The position numbers were made by a program, and so were the translations under genes. Of a DNA stretch of 64,000 nt, positions 55,108 to 64,000 are shown in pieces; positions within the stretch are counted from its first letter, which is position 1; each line of letters begins with the position of its first letter. The stretch covers positions 1 through 64,000 of the forward strand of contig NZ_LXKA01000187.1 in the NCBI RefSeq assembly GCF_001645125.1, in the 5' to 3' direction. The notes beneath the pieces are model-generated. The model was not told the DNA's origin. It searched no databases and was given only the letters and a program-made list of their open reading frames with translations. The DNA comes from Paraburkholderia ginsengiterrae (lineage in GTDB: Bacteria; Pseudomonadota; Gammaproteobacteria; Burkholderiales; Burkholderiaceae).

Positions 55108-55979
55108 TGAGTCGGGTTGCGTGTATTCGGTGTGGCGGCGGGCGAGAGGCCCGCGGCGAGGACGGGTTTCTTTACTTTCAGCGGGCCGACGAGGCGCATG
55201 CCGCGCACGCGCTTGATTGCCTTGATCATGTAGGTGGCGCCGAAAATCGGCCACCAGCGGTCGCCGGCGGCTTCCATGAAGCCGTAGCGGGACAGCCATT
55301 GCTCACTGCCAAGCGGCGGACGATAGCAGCCGAAGCGCCCGCGTTCAAGGTCGAAGCCCAGCAGCTTGATCCAGTCTTTCAGACGCGTGAAGGCGATCAG
55401 GTCGACCGACTCGGGCACGAACGGCCGACCGGTCATCTTGCCGACCGATTGCCGCGCGCCCCATAACGACAGCGAGTTGAAGCCGAGAATGATGAGCTGG
55501 CCCTCGGGCATCAGCACGCGCTCGGCTTCGCGCAGCAGCCGGTGCGGATCGCTGGTGAATTCCAGTGTGTGCGGCATCACGATCAGATCGACGCTCTGCG
55601 CTTCGAACGGCAGGTCCAGCAGGTCGCACCAGACCGTGCTGCGTCCGGCCGGCGCGGGCAGTCCTGCGAACGCGCCTTGAGTTGCGTCATGACCCGCGCC
55701 ATGGCTCGAGCCGTTGCCGTGCCTGTTGCCGGCTTGCCCCGGGCCGCGCGGAAACGCGTAGGGCGCACTGGCACCGCTCGCGGCGTCGAGCACGAGCCCG
55801 CGGCACGGCATGCGGTTTTCGCGCAAGGCGTCGAGCTGCGGCAGGCCGAGTTGCAGCGCATGGTAGCCGAACACGTCCGACACCACGCGGTCGAGCTGGG
55901 TCTGTTCCCAGTCGAGCACGTAGCGGCCGGGCGGTGAATCGGTCCAGGCGGGCCAGTCTATAATCGATCGATCAGTCAT
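55104..55979 (-). CDS. Class I SAM-dependent methyltransferase
   Basis: A 291-residue methyltransferase always found near gloB and rnhA in proteobacteria. The fold is shown by [36 protein letters not shown] and [20 protein letters not shown] Gly/His-rich insert (about 105-125) is atypical. It is related to the UbiE/BioC-like group; its substrate is not established. The start at MTDRSIIDW lies only 19 bases from the divergent gloB start. Confidence 0.85.
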   Translation of the reverse strand: MTDRSIIDWPAWTDSPPGRYVLDWEQTQLDRVVSDVFGYHALQLGLPQLDALRENRMPCRGLVLDAASGASAPYAFPRGPGQAGNRHGNGSSHGAGHDATQGAFAGLPAPAGRSTVWCDLLDLPFEAQSVDLIVMPHTLEFTSDPHRLLREAERVLMPEGQLIILGFNSLSLWGARQSVGKMTGRPFVPESVDLIAFTRLKDWIKLLGFDLERGRFGCYRPPLGSEQWLSRYGFMEAAGDRWWPIFGATYMIKAIKRVRGMRLVGPLKVKKPVLAAGLSPAATPNTRNPTQ

Positions 55980-55998
55980 ATCAAAGAATGCGTCGCTT

Positions 55999-56790
55999 AT
56001 GAATGCGCTCGAGTACGTACCGGTCCCGGCGTTTGATGACAATTACATCTGGGTCGTTTCCGACGGACACCACGCGGTAGTCGTCGATCCGGGCGAGGCC
56101 GCGCCTGTTCAGGCCTATCTCGCGAAACGTGGTTGGCGGCTGAGCGCTATTTTACTCACGCACCATCATCAAGACCACGTCGGTGGGGTGGCCGATCTGC
56201 TGAATGGCCAGGCCGTGCCCGTCTACGGCCCCGCCGGTGAAGCGATCGAGCGCCTCACGCACCGCCTGAAAAATGGCGATCATGTGTCGATTGCGGTGCC
56301 CGCGCTCGAATTCAGCGTGCTCGAAGTGCCCGGGCACACGAGCGGCCACATCGCCTATTTTCAGGCGGCCGACCCGCGCGGCGTGCCGCACGTGTTTTGC
56401 GGCGACACGCTGTTCGCCTGCGGGTGCGGCCGGCTGTTCGAAGGCACGCCGAGGCAGATGCTCGCGTCGCTGGATTCGCTCGCCGCGCTGCCCGGTGCAA
56501 CCGAGGTCCACTGCGCGCACGAGTACACGCTGTCGAATATCCGTTTCGCGCTCGCCTGCGAGCCGGGCAACGCCGAACTGCAAGCCTGGCGCGACAGGGC
56601 CAGTGACCTGCGCGCGCGCGGCGTGCCGACGCTGCCGACCACCGTCGCCCACGAGCGCGCCGTGAATCCCTTTTTGCGCGCCGGCGAGCCGGCGGTTCAG
56701 GCGAGCTTGCAGGACCAGTTGCACGAAAAGGTGTCCGATCGTTTGACCGCCTTTACATTGATGCGGGAATGGAAAAACCGCTTCCGTTGA
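55999..56790 (+). CDS. gloB: Hydroxyacylglutathione hydrolase (glyoxalase II)
   Basis: Hydrolyses S-lactoylglutathione, completing methylglyoxal detoxification. The 263-residue metallo-beta-lactamase-fold enzyme has the binuclear metal motif THHHQDHVGG, then GHTSGHIAY, FCGDTLFACGCGR and CAHEYTLSN. It is divergent from the methyltransferase gene with a 19-base spacer, so the promoters overlap. Confidence 0.96.
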   Translation: MNALEYVPVPAFDDNYIWVVSDGHHAVVVDPGEAAPVQAYLAKRGWRLSAILLTHHHQDHVGGVADLLNGQAVPVYGPAGEAIERLTHRLKNGDHVSIAVPALEFSVLEVPGHTSGHIAYFQAADPRGVPHVFCGDTLFACGCGRLFEGTPRQMLASLDSLAALPGATEVHCAHEYTLSNIRFALACEPGNAELQAWRDRASDLRARGVPTLPTTVAHERAVNPFLRAGEPAVQASLQDQLHEKVSDRLTAFTLMREWKNRFR

Positions 56791-56878
56791 CCCGATTCCG
56801 CTCAGGGTATTCCTCACGCGATGAATCGGAAAAATTCGCCAAGCCTAAGATTTACTTGATTTTTTCGTAATATTCCGA

Positions 56879-56907
56879 TTGACGTAAACCTTGCTGTTTC
56901 GTACTAT
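56879..56907 (+). promoter_or_regulatory. Sigma-70 promoter for mltD
   Basis: TTGACG, 17-base spacer, TACTAT, 40 bases before the mltD ATG. Confidence 0.7.
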
Positions 56908-56946
56908 CGGCTGCAAATTCCAGCCCTTGTGGAAGCCGAGACGTTC

Positions 56947-58641
56947 ATGCGATTTATCTTTAGTGCGTTGTTGGTCCTGACGCTCGCCGCCTGCGCGAGT
57001 CAGGGACCGGCAACGAATAGCCCAACCACCGCAACAAACCCCGCCAGCCAGCAGGCCGTAGCCGACGCACTTCGCAAGACAGCCACCGCCAAAGAAACGA
57101 TCAACGTCGACCAGGGTTCCGTCACGCAACTGACGAGCGCCGACGCCGATCTGTGGGGCCGTATTCGCCGTGGATTCCAGATGCCGGACCTGCAAACCGA
57201 CCTCGTCGACATGCAGGTCAACTGGTACGCACAGCGTCCTGATTACGTGCAGCGCATGACCGAGCGCTCGCAGAAGTACCTGTACCACATCGTCGAGGAA
57301 CTCGAGGCGCGCCATATGCCTACCGAGCTCGCGTTGCTGCCGTTCATCGAGTCGGCGTACAGCCCGCAGGCTTTGTCGGTGGCGAAGGCGGCCGGCATGT
57401 GGCAGTTCATGCCGGGCACGGGCCGTACCTACAACCTCAAGCAGAACATGTGGCAGGACGAGCGCCGCGACGTGCTGGCTTCGACCAGCGCCGCGCTCGA
57501 CTATCTGTCGCGCCTGCATGACATGTTCGGCGACTGGCAACTGGCGCTGGCGGCGTACAACTGGGGCGAGGGCAACGTGCAGCGCGCGATCGCGCGCAAC
57601 GAGGCGGCGGGTCTGCCGACCGACTACCTCAGCCTGCGCATGCCGAACGAGACGCGCAACTACGTGCCGAAGCTGCAGGCGGTGAAGAATATCGTGATGA
57701 ACCCGCAAATGTACGGGCTGACGCTGCCGTCCATTCCGAATCACCCGTATTTCGTGACGGTGACCACCTCGCACGACATCGACGTGGATATGGCCGCCAA
57801 GTTGGCGAATCTGTCCGCGGATGAATTCCGCTCGCTGAACCCGTCGTTCAGGAAACCGGTGATTCTCGGCACCACGCAGCCGCAGATCCTTCTGCCGTTC
57901 GACAACGCCAGTGCATTCGAGCGTAATCTGAAATCGTATTCCGGTTCGCTGTCGTCGTGGACCACCTATACGGTCGACCAGCGCGCGACGCCGGCGGCGA
58001 TCGCGCAAAAGATCGGGGTTGACGCCGACACGCTGATGGAAGTGAACAAGATCCCGGTCGGCATGCGCCTGAAACCCGGCTCCACGATCGTGGTGCCGCG
58101 CGCGTCTGACGACGACGAAGACATCAGCGCCGACGTCGCCGAAAGCGCCGTGCTGGCCATGGAGCCGGACGTTCCCGACACGCGCAAGATGCTGATCCGC
58201 GTGCGCCGCAATCAGTCCATGGCGGCCATCGCCGTGCGTTACGGCGTCTCCGTCGGCCAGCTGAAGGCGTGGAATCATACGCATCGCGACAGCGTCTCGC
58301 GTGGTCAGGTTGTCGTGCTGCACGTGCCGGTCGGCAAAGCCATGCCGAACGAACCGGGTCCCGAGCGCATCGCGACCGACGTGCAAGGCGGCGGTGTCGA
58401 GAAGATCGGCACCCGCGTCGCAGACACGCAGAGCGATTCGCGCTACGATAAGAAAAAGGGGCGTGGACGCTCCGCCGTGGTGAAGGTGTCCGACCCGGCG
58501 GGTAAAGTCAGCAAGCCGACGGCATCCAGCGCCAGCAAGGGCAAGGTGGCCAAGGTGTCGGCTTCCACGTCCGGCAAGTCGTCGAAGGCTGCGGCAGCGA
58601 GCCGCCCGAAGACCGCGGCCAACGCGAAGAAGGGTAAGTAG
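56947..58641 (+). CDS. mltD: Membrane-bound lytic murein transglycosylase D
   Basis: A lipoprotein that cleaves peptidoglycan, releasing 1,6-anhydromuropeptides (NagZ acts further on these). It is 564 residues: signal and lipobox (LLVLTLAACAS), then an SLT domain with the catalytic Glu in LLPFIESAYSP, WQFMPGTGR and ALAAYNWGEGNV. LysM repeats follow (about 335-380, 385-430 and 455-500), then a Lys/Ala/Ser-rich tail. The ATG at 56947 is preferred over a GTG 6 codons earlier. Confidence 0.94.
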   Translation: MRFIFSALLVLTLAACASQGPATNSPTTATNPASQQAVADALRKTATAKETINVDQGSVTQLTSADADLWGRIRRGFQMPDLQTDLVDMQVNWYAQRPDYVQRMTERSQKYLYHIVEELEARHMPTELALLPFIESAYSPQALSVAKAAGMWQFMPGTGRTYNLKQNMWQDERRDVLASTSAALDYLSRLHDMFGDWQLALAAYNWGEGNVQRAIARNEAAGLPTDYLSLRMPNETRNYVPKLQAVKNIVMNPQMYGLTLPSIPNHPYFVTVTTSHDIDVDMAAKLANLSADEFRSLNPSFRKPVILGTTQPQILLPFDNASAFERNLKSYSGSLSSWTTYTVDQRATPAAIAQKIGVDADTLMEVNKIPVGMRLKPGSTIVVPRASDDDEDISADVAESAVLAMEPDVPDTRKMLIRVRRNQSMAAIAVRYGVSVGQLKAWNHTHRDSVSRGQVVVLHVPVGKAMPNEPGPERIATDVQGGGVEKIGTRVADTQSDSRYDKKKGRGRSAVVKVSDPAGKVSKPTASSASKGKVAKVSASTSGKSSKAAAASRPKTAANAKKGK

Positions 58642-58726
58642 ACCAATAGCGGCTCCCACGGTAGTGACCACATGCGTTGCGGGGGCAGCGCATGAATTGC
58701 GCTCCGATCACGCACCGTGTTTCTCT

Positions 58727-58757
58727 AACGCCGTCACCTTGGGGTGACGGCGTTTTT
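58727..58757 (+). terminator. Rho-independent terminator after mltD
   Basis: AACGCCGTCACC pairs with GGTGACGGCGTT across a 4-base loop, followed by a T-run. Confidence 0.9.
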
Positions 58758-58882
58758 CATTGTGCCGGCGCAATCCCGATTCTGACCTGCGGAAATCTTG
58801 TCCGGAAGCTTGCAAGCCAGGCACGGCAAGGCTTTGAGGGGTTTCAGGACGCGTTTCCCAATGCCCGCTCGCTATCTCGGAT

Positions 58883-58912
58883 TTGGAGGGAAGGGCACTT
58901 TCGGGCTATAAT
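58883..58912 (+). promoter_or_regulatory. Sigma-70 promoter for carA-carB
   Basis: TTGGAG, 18-base spacer, TATAAT (consensus -10). Confidence 0.65.
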
Positions 58913-59165
58913 TCCAAGGTTTGAGCTTATCAACCCGCACCCTAGCGCCTACCTCTCCCATACCGTTCATCCGCCGCGCGCCACGGGCGTAGCAAGAAGG
59001 GCCCCGCACCCAGCCGATCCGTCCACACAATGGACCCATCGCGCACCTTGCAACGTCAAAGGCAGTTCGCGAGCGAGTCTGCGCGCGCCTCCCACGATGC
59101 GCTTCGCTGCGGCTCGTAGTCGGATAGGCAGGTCGGCAACAGGGTGTTCCCCCAAGGAGTCTCCC

Positions 59166-60320
59166 GTGTTGCCGTCATTTTCTCCCGCTCTGCTCGCGCT
59201 CGCCGACGGCACGGTCTTTCGTGGTTACTCGATCGGCGCCCCCGGGCATACCATCGGCGAAGTCGTGTTCAACACCGCTATCACCGGCTATCAGGAAATC
59301 CTGACTGACCCGAGCTACGCGCGCCAGATCGTGACCCTCACGTATCCGCACATCGGTAACGTCGGCGTGAATGCCGAAGACGTCGAAGCTACGAAAGTCC
59401 ATGCCGCCGGCCTGATCATTCGCGATCTGCCGGTTCTCGCGTCGAATTTCCGCATGGAGCGCACGCTCTCGCAATACCTGCAGGACGAAGGCGTGGTCGC
59501 CATCGCCGGCCTCGACACCCGCAAGCTGACCCGCGTTTTGCGCGACAAGGGCGCGCAGAACGGCGCGATCCTGGCCGGTTCGGACGACGAAGCCCGCGCC
59601 ATTGAACTCGCACGCTCGTTCCCGGGCCTTGCGGGCATGGACCTCGCGAAGGTCGTGTCGACGAAGGAAACCTACGAGTGGACCCAGACCGAATGGCGTC
59701 TGGGCAGCGGCTACGGCACGCAGAATGCGCCGAAGTACCGCGTCGTCGCGTTCGACTACGGCGTCAAGTACAACATCCTGCGCATGCTGGCCGAGCGCGG
59801 CTGCCACGTCACCGTGCTGCCGGCGCAAGCTACTGCGGCGGATGCGCTGGCCCTGAATCCGGACGGCGTTTTCCTGTCGAACGGCCCGGGCGATCCGGAA
59901 CCCTGCGATTACGCGATTCGCGCCACGAAAGAACTGATCGATCGCGGCATCCCGACGTTCGGCATCTGCCTCGGTCACCAGATCATGGGGCTCGCCGTTG
60001 GCGCGAAGACCATGAAGATGAAGACGGGCCACCACGGCGCGAACCATCCGGTGAAAGATCTGGACGACGGCCGCGTGGTGATCACGTCGCAGAATCACGG
60101 TTTCGCGGTCGATGCCGACACGCTGCCCGCCAACGCCCGCGCCACGCACGTCTCGTTGTTCGACGGCACGCTGCAGGGCTTCGCGCTGACCGACAAGCCG
60201 GCGTTCTGCTTCCAGGGCCACCCGGAAGCGTCGCCGGGCCCGCACGACATCGCCTATCTGTTCGACCGCTTTACCGGGTTGATGGACGCCAGGAAGGGTG
60301 GCAAGACCGCAGCGGCTTAA
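59166..60320 (+). CDS. carA: Carbamoyl-phosphate synthase small subunit
   Basis: Glutaminase subunit delivering ammonia for carbamoyl phosphate, used in arginine and pyrimidine synthesis. It is 384 residues from a GTG start ([20 protein letters not shown]) with AAGGAG before it. The class I amidotransferase site is Cys268 (FGICLGHQ) with His352 and Glu354 (HPEAS). In-frame codons continue upstream, including an ATG 25 codons earlier, but they lack family similarity. Confidence 0.96.
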   Translation: MLPSFSPALLALADGTVFRGYSIGAPGHTIGEVVFNTAITGYQEILTDPSYARQIVTLTYPHIGNVGVNAEDVEATKVHAAGLIIRDLPVLASNFRMERTLSQYLQDEGVVAIAGLDTRKLTRVLRDKGAQNGAILAGSDDEARAIELARSFPGLAGMDLAKVVSTKETYEWTQTEWRLGSGYGTQNAPKYRVVAFDYGVKYNILRMLAERGCHVTVLPAQATAADALALNPDGVFLSNGPGDPEPCDYAIRATKELIDRGIPTFGICLGHQIMGLAVGAKTMKMKTGHHGANHPVKDLDDGRVVITSQNHGFAVDADTLPANARATHVSLFDGTLQGFALTDKPAFCFQGHPEASPGPHDIAYLFDRFTGLMDARKGGKTAAA

Positions 60321-60508
60321 GCTGAAGCGGCTCGGCGGCGGGCTTGCCGGAACAAGCCCGCTGCGCGCACAACGCGCGCCAGGTGCATGAGGCACACGCA
60401 ACGCGAGCCGCAAGAAAACAGCGCAAAGCAGCGCACAGCAAAGCGCGCGCAACGCAACACCGGCGCGCGCCGACGGAAAGAATTTAGGAATACATTAGCG
60501 AGAGCGTT
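60321..60508 (+). other. Intercistronic region of carA-carB with a hairpin
   Basis: 188 bases, longer than in E. coli. A 9-bp hairpin GCGGGCTTG-CCGGAA-CAAGCCCGC lies at 60338-60361; it has no T-run. The rest is a run of short GC-rich repeats of the type GCGCAAAGC/GCGCACAGC with little coding sense. It could be an RNA-processing or stability element. Confidence 0.5.
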
Positions 60509-63500
60509 ATGCCCAAGCGGACAGACATCAAGAGCATCCTCATTATCGGCGCGGGTCCGATCATCATCGGCCAGGCGTGCGAGTTCGATTACTCGGGCGC
60601 GCAGGCTTGCAAGGCGCTGCGTGAGGAAGGCTACAAGGTCATTCTCGTCAACAGCAATCCGGCGACGATCATGACCGACCCGAACACGGCCGACGTGACC
60701 TACATCGAGCCGATCACGTGGGAAGTGGTCGAGCGCATCATCGCGAAGGAGCGCCCGGACGCGATCTTGCCGACCATGGGCGGCCAGACCGCGCTGAACT
60801 GCGCGCTCGATCTGCACGCGCACGGCGTGCTGGAGAAGTACAAGGTCGAGCTGATCGGCGCGTCGCCGGAAGCGATCGACAAGGCGGAAGACCGCCAGAA
60901 GTTCAAGGACGCGATGACCAAGATCGGTCTCGGTTCGGCCAAGTCGGGCACCGCGCATTCCATGGAAGAAGCGCTGGCCGTGCAAGCGGACATCGCTGCG
61001 CAAACCGGCAGCGGCGGCTATCCGGTCGTGATCCGTCCGTCGTTCACGCTGGGCGGTTCGGGCGGCGGTATCGCGTATAACCGCGATGAGTTCGAAGAGA
61101 TCTGCAAGCGTGGCCTCGATCTGTCGCCCACGCGCGAACTGCTGATTGAAGAGTCGCTGCTCGGCTGGAAAGAGTACGAGATGGAAGTGGTCCGCGACAA
61201 GAAGGACAACTGCATCATCGTCTGCTCGATCGAAAACCTGGACCCGATGGGCATCCACACCGGCGACTCGATCACCGTCGCGCCTGCGCAAACGCTCACG
61301 GACAAGGAATACCAGGTCCTGCGTAACGCTTCGCTCGCGGTGCTGCGCGAGATCGGCGTCGACACGGGCGGCTCGAACGTCCAGTTCTCGATCAATCCGA
61401 AAGACGGCCGGATGATCGTGATTGAAATGAATCCGCGGGTGTCGCGCTCGTCGGCATTGGCGTCGAAGGCAACGGGTTTCCCGATCGCCAAGGTCGCGGC
61501 CAAACTCGCGGTCGGCTATACGCTCGACGAACTGAAGAACGAAATCACCGGCGGCCAGACGCCGGCGTCGTTCGAACCGACGATCGACTACGTTGTCACC
61601 AAGATTCCGCGTTTCGCCTTCGAAAAATTCCGTGAAGCCGATGCGCGCCTCACCACGCAGATGAAGTCGGTCGGCGAAGTGATGGCGATTGGCCGCACCT
61701 TCCAGGAGTCGTTCCAGAAAGCGCTGCGCGGTCTGGAAGTCGGTGTCGACGGTCTGGATGAAAAGACCAACAACCGCGACGAGATCATCCGCGAGATTGG
61801 TGAAGCCGGTCCGGATCGGATCTGGTACGTGGGCGACGCGTTCCGTATCGGCATGAGCGCCGAAGAGATTTTCGAAGAGACCTCGATCGACCCGTGGTTC
61901 CTCGCGCAGATCGAGCAGATCATCCTGAAGGAAAAGGCACTCACGGGCCGCACGCTCGCGAGCCTCTCGAAGGAAGAGCTGAAGTATCTGAAGCAAAGCG
62001 GCTTCTCGGACCGCCGTCTGGCTAAGCTGCTCGGCGCGAAGCCGGCGGAAGTGCGCGCGCGCCGCATCGAGTTGAACGTGCGTCCGGTGTACAAGCGCGT
62101 CGATACCTGCGCGGCCGAATTCGCCACGAAAACCGCGTACATGTATTCCACGTACGAGGAAGAGTGCGAAGCGAATCCGACCAACAACAAGAAAATCATG
62201 GTGCTGGGCGGTGGCCCGAACCGGATCGGCCAGGGCATCGAGTTCGATTACTGCTGCGTACACGCTGCGCTCGCCATGCGCGAAGACGGTTACGAAACGA
62301 TCATGGTCAACTGCAACCCTGAAACCGTTTCGACCGACTACGACACGTCCGATCGTCTGTACTTCGAATCGCTGACGCTCGAAGACGTGCTCGAAATCGT
62401 CGACAAGGAAAAGCCGGTCGGCGTGATCGTGCAATACGGCGGCCAGACGCCGCTGAAGCTCGCGCTCGATCTCGAAGCGAACGGCGTGCCGATCATCGGC
62501 ACATCGCCGGACATGATCGACGCCGCGGAAGACCGCGAGCGTTTCCAGAAGCTGCTGCAGGACCTCGGCCTGCGTCAGCCGCCGAACCGCACCGCGCGTG
62601 CGGAAGACGAAGCACTCAAGCTCGCCGACGAAATCGGCTACCCGCTGGTAGTGCGTCCGTCGTACGTGCTGGGCGGCCGCGCCATGGAAATCGTCCACGA
62701 GCCGCGCGACCTCGAGCGCTATATGCGCGAGGCCGTGAAGGTGTCGAACGATTCGCCGGTGCTGCTCGACCGCTTCCTGAACGACGCGATCGAATGCGAC
62801 GTGGATTGCATCTCGGACGGCGAGGCCGTGTTCATCGGCGGCGTGATGGAGCACATCGAACAGGCGGGCGTGCACTCGGGCGACTCGGCTTGCTCGTTGC
62901 CGCCGTACTCGCTGTCGAAGGAAACGGTTGCTGAGCTGAAGCGCCAGACCGGCGCCATGGCAAAGGCGCTGAACGTGGTTGGCCTGATGAACGTGCAGTT
63001 CGCGATCCAGCAGGTGCCGCAAGCCGATGGCTCGAAAGAAGACATCATCTACGTGCTCGAAGTGAACCCGCGCGCCTCGCGTACGGTGCCGTACGTGTCG
63101 AAGGCAACCAGCCTGCCGCTCGCGAAGATCGCGGCGCGTGCCATGGTCGGCCAGAAGCTCGCGCAGCAAGGCGTGACGAAGGAAGTCGAGCCGCCGTACT
63201 TCAGCGTGAAGGAAGCGGTGTTCCCATTCGTCAAGTTCCCGGCAGTCGATCCGGTGCTTGGACCGGAAATGCGCTCGACCGGCGAAGTGATGGGCGTGGG
63301 CCAGACCTTCGGCGAGGCGCTCTTCAAGTCGCAACTCGCGGCGGGCTCGCGCCTGCCGGAGTCGGGCACGGTGCTGTTGACCGTGATGGACGCGGACAAG
63401 CCGAAGGCGGTCGAAGTCGCGCGCATGCTGCACGAACTCGGCTACCCGCTCGTGGCGACCAAGGGCACGGCTGCCGCGATCGAAGCGGCCGGCGTGCCGG

Positions 63501-63763
63501 TCAAGGTCGTCAACAAGGTGAAGGACGGCCGCCCGCACATCGTCGACATGATCAAGAACGGTGAAATCGCGCTGGTCTTTACCACCGTCGACGAAACGCG
63601 CGCGGCGATCGCCGACTCGCGTTCGATCCGCATGAGCGCGCAGGCGAACAAGGTCACGTACTACACGACCATGTCCGGCGCGCGGGCCGCGGTGGAGGGC
63701 TTGCGCTATTTGAAGAACCTGGAAGTCTATGATTTACAAGGACTCCACGCTCGCCTAAACTAA
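60509..63763 (+). CDS. carB: Carbamoyl-phosphate synthase large subunit
   Basis: Synthesises carbamoyl phosphate from bicarbonate, ammonia and two ATP. It is 1,084 residues with two homologous ATP-grasp halves ([14 protein letters not shown] in the first, [12 protein letters not shown] in the second), an oligomerisation domain between them, and the C-terminal allosteric MGS-like domain (about 945-1080). The start at [19 protein letters not shown] is standard. It forms the carAB pair with carA. Confidence 0.97.
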   Translation: MPKRTDIKSILIIGAGPIIIGQACEFDYSGAQACKALREEGYKVILVNSNPATIMTDPNTADVTYIEPITWEVVERIIAKERPDAILPTMGGQTALNCALDLHAHGVLEKYKVELIGASPEAIDKAEDRQKFKDAMTKIGLGSAKSGTAHSMEEALAVQADIAAQTGSGGYPVVIRPSFTLGGSGGGIAYNRDEFEEICKRGLDLSPTRELLIEESLLGWKEYEMEVVRDKKDNCIIVCSIENLDPMGIHTGDSITVAPAQTLTDKEYQVLRNASLAVLREIGVDTGGSNVQFSINPKDGRMIVIEMNPRVSRSSALASKATGFPIAKVAAKLAVGYTLDELKNEITGGQTPASFEPTIDYVVTKIPRFAFEKFREADARLTTQMKSVGEVMAIGRTFQESFQKALRGLEVGVDGLDEKTNNRDEIIREIGEAGPDRIWYVGDAFRIGMSAEEIFEETSIDPWFLAQIEQIILKEKALTGRTLASLSKEELKYLKQSGFSDRRLAKLLGAKPAEVRARRIELNVRPVYKRVDTCAAEFATKTAYMYSTYEEECEANPTNNKKIMVLGGGPNRIGQGIEFDYCCVHAALAMREDGYETIMVNCNPETVSTDYDTSDRLYFESLTLEDVLEIVDKEKPVGVIVQYGGQTPLKLALDLEANGVPIIGTSPDMIDAAEDRERFQKLLQDLGLRQPPNRTARAEDEALKLADEIGYPLVVRPSYVLGGRAMEIVHEPRDLERYMREAVKVSNDSPVLLDRFLNDAIECDVDCISDGEAVFIGGVMEHIEQAGVHSGDSACSLPPYSLSKETVAELKRQTGAMAKALNVVGLMNVQFAIQQVPQADGSKEDIIYVLEVNPRASRTVPYVSKATSLPLAKIAARAMVGQKLAQQGVTKEVEPPYFSVKEAVFPFVKFPAVDPVLGPEMRSTGEVMGVGQTFGEALFKSQLAAGSRLPESGTVLLTVMDADKPKAVEVARMLHELGYPLVATKGTAAAIEAAGVPVKVVNKVKDGRPHIVDMIKNGEIALVFTTVDETRAAIADSRSIRMSAQANKVTYYTTMSGARAAVEGLRYLKNLEVYDLQGLHARLN

Positions 63764-63793
63764 GGCTTCGACTACCTGTCCAAGATCTAAGTG

Positions 63794-63887
63794 CCGCGGT
63801 TAAGCGGCGTTCCGCAAGTGCTGTGCCCGGGTTTTGCCCGAGGCGCCGGCTTCTGCGGAATGCACTTAACCGCGGTGATTTTTTTTA
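63794..63887 (+). terminator. Long nested hairpin terminator after carB
   Basis: CCGCGGTTAAG (63794-63804) pairs with CTTAACCGCGG (63865-63875), with an inner TTCCGCA/TGCGGAA pairing and a CCCGGG loop arm, then a run of eight T. A 90-base structure. Confidence 0.8.
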
Positions 63888-63908
63888 TGGCCGTTTTTTG
63901 CCTCTGAG

Positions 63909-63973
63909 CGCCCCCAAACCTGTCGCTTCGCGCCAGGCCCCCCGAGGGGGCGAGAACATTTGGGGCGGCCCGG
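63909..63973 (-). repeat. Dispersed GC-rich intergenic repeat, copy 2 (inverted)
   Basis: Read on the minus strand it matches copy 1 (14773-14867): CCGGGCCGCCCC, a C-run/G-run hairpin, then CTGG-GCGAAGCG-CAGG-TTTGGGGGCG. It is about 30 bases shorter in the middle. Confidence 0.7.
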
Positions 63974-63992
63974 CATTTTTCTAGAGTTGTTT

Positions 63993-64000
63993 ATGAGCAC
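63993..64000 (+). CDS. greA: Start of the next gene, probably transcription elongation factor GreA
   Basis: Only ATG AGC AC is visible. greA commonly follows carB in Burkholderia and begins MST, which this would match. That is inference from gene order, not from sequence. Confidence 0.35.

Larger units (their letters stand above)
58642..59165 (+). other. Intergenic region and carA leader
   Basis: About 520 bases: the mltD terminator (58727-58757), then a promoter (58883-58912) and a leader of about 245 bases. No pyrimidine-type attenuator or clear leader peptide was found, though in-frame codons upstream of the carA start remain open. Confidence 0.5.

Noticed and set aside
59032-59118. 28-codon open frame in the carA leader
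   Set aside because: No ribosome site and no arginine- or pyrimidine-codon bias that would indicate a leader peptide.
60317-63538. Long minus-strand open frame of 1,073 codons opposite carB
   Set aside because: Antisense shadow of carB; the encoded sequence has no family resemblance and carB is full length.
1-64000. CRISPR arrays, transposases, defence systems and secondary-metabolite clusters
   Set aside because: None of their hallmark repeats, domains or gene patterns was seen; gene content is housekeeping.

Overview
This window is a block of bacterial chromosome from a beta-proteobacterium, most likely Burkholderia or Paraburkholderia. The evidence is the uniformly high GC with strong third-position bias; the gene orders yceD-rpmF-plsX-fabHDG-acpP-fabF-rpoE-rseAB-mucD, lepA-lepB-rnc-era-recO-pdxJ-acpS-nagZ and dnaQ-rnhA-methyltransferase-gloB-mltD; EF-P with Arg32 beside the arginine rhamnosyltransferase EarP; and an RNase E of about 1,090 residues. 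Almost everything is core genome. I see no prophage, transposase, integrase, CRISPR array or defence island.

Layout. Positions 1 to about 340 are G-rich, low-complexity sequence that looks like an assembly edge; it replaces the true 3' end of rne (minus strand, up to 3603). Across a 730-base gap lies rluC, followed by overlapping genes for a HAD phosphatase and a Rieske protein, then an S49 peptidase with a terminator (4335-7516). A minus-strand pair (tetrapyrrole-methylase-type methyltransferase and Maf) precedes the fatty-acid operon, which starts at a consensus promoter at 8981 and runs to fabF at 16187. The sigma-E envelope-stress module (rpoE, rseA, rseB, mucD) and a glutaredoxin-like gene follow. 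The lepA-to-nagZ block (21200-29460) combines translation, secretion, RNA processing, DNA repair and cofactor synthesis. On the minus strand come an atypical sigma-54-type response regulator, efp and earP; then uvrC and pgsA on the plus strand.

The most variable part is 36600-42600: two identical tRNA-Gly genes and tRNA-Cys, an AT-richer lipoprotein gene divergent from a small secreted protein, a four-helix membrane protein, a TraB/GumN protein, an ElaA-type acetyltransferase, and a three-gene copper set (SCO1, PCuAC, CtaG) for cytochrome oxidase assembly. Trehalose genes otsB-otsA, a half-size ABC exporter, a family-4 glycosyltransferase, two membrane proteins and a second ABC exporter follow. 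That second exporter is preceded by a consensus promoter and a 27-codon leader-like ORF. After tRNA-Val come dnaQ, rnhA, a methyltransferase, gloB, mltD and carA-carB; the window ends at the start codon of what is probably greA.

The best leads are small rather than a new large system: the leader peptide at 53404-53487, a sigma-54-like promoter at 31176-31191 in an otherwise empty gap, a GAFNGA variant in the nearby regulator, short tandem repeats upstream of rpoE (9 bp) and lepA (11 bp), a palindrome placed inside a promoter at 38345-38372, and a dispersed intergenic repeat present twice (14773-14867 and 63909-63973).
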